The notes under the pieces were generated by a model. The model saw only the letters and a program-made list of their open reading frames with translations, had not been told where the DNA came from and searched no databases. From CAYSJU01 sp964431495 (GTDB lineage Bacteria > Omnitrophota > Gorgyraeia > Tantalellales > Tantalellaceae), in NCBI GenBank assembly GCA_964431495.1, contig CAYSJU010000013.1, forward strand, positions 1-49,859: DNA of 49,859 nucleotides. Reading direction: 5' to 3'. Each line of letters begins with the position of its first letter. Within the stretch, counting starts at the first letter, position 1. Below are positions 49,801 to 49,859 of this stretch, one piece after another. The position numbers and the translations under genes were made by a program.

Positions 49801-49859
49801 GGAATCAGCACCTTACGTTCGGTAACTGCGCCCACAAGGCCCTCGAGGAGGTATATACC

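Overview
The window looks like a chromosomal segment of a diderm (LPS-making) bacterium from a little-cultured lineage. LpxA, YajC, a fused SecDF, a lipoprotein and several exported proteins argue for an outer membrane. The very compact, almost wholly co-directional gene order with ATGA overlaps, the TIGR04073-like and DUF3047/DUF3108 proteins and the many short palindromic intergenic repeats would fit Candidatus Omnitrophota, but that placement is an inference. No rRNA, tRNA, CRISPR array, phage or complete transposon is visible. All genes but one (a nitroreductase at 38.6-39.1 kb) are on the + strand, and no gene-free stretch exceeds 300 bases.

Layout: (1) 1-9.3 kb, a surface-glycan block: four glycosyltransferase genes around a SAM methyltransferase, a tandem two-domain GT4 fusion, a CDP-paratose-2-epimerase-like sugar nucleotide enzyme and a membrane protein with a degenerate PHP-like fold. 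(2) 9.3-11.7 kb, a WbqC-like protein, a PIG-L deacetylase and a DegT aminotransferase. (3) 11.8-19.1 kb, the most striking part: two radical SAM/SPASM enzymes, an HPr-kinase-like protein, an ABC exporter, a PqqD-type peptide-binding protein, a 99-residue peptide with seven Cys-x-x-Gly repeats, an S26-like Ser/Lys peptidase with a novel C-terminal half and an NTP_transf_5 nucleotidyltransferase. This reads as a complete pathway for a ribosomally made, radical-SAM-modified peptide (RiPP). (4) 19.3-30.2 kb, housekeeping: VanZ-like, queA, a PAS protein with two lone receivers, tgt-yajC-secDF, a cation diffusion facilitator and recJ. (5) 30.3-41.6 kb, small envelope and metabolic genes (DUF3047, HAMP, lpxA, HEAT repeats, M48 protease, DNA glycosylase, inositol phosphatase, PilZ, NUDIX, nitroreductase, DUF3108, flavodoxin, DUF134), several with near-consensus sigma70 promoters. 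(6) 41.6-47.3 kb, greA, a metallophosphoesterase and a methionine/cysteine operon metY-cysK-metX-metW. (7) from 47.35 kb, a UvrD-type helicase with the start of a nuclease domain, cut by the window end.

How it works together: the glycan genes probably build and decorate a surface polysaccharide. The RiPP block would bind the precursor leader through PqqD, modify the Cys/Gly repeats with the two radical SAM enzymes, possibly phosphorylate or nucleotidylate it with the HPrK-like and NTP_transf_5 proteins, cleave it with the S26-like enzyme and export it with the ABC transporter. The intergenic gaps carry at least four families of palindromic or periodic repeats, including hairpins whose stems differ in sequence while keeping pairing around a fixed GAT-WW-ATC centre.
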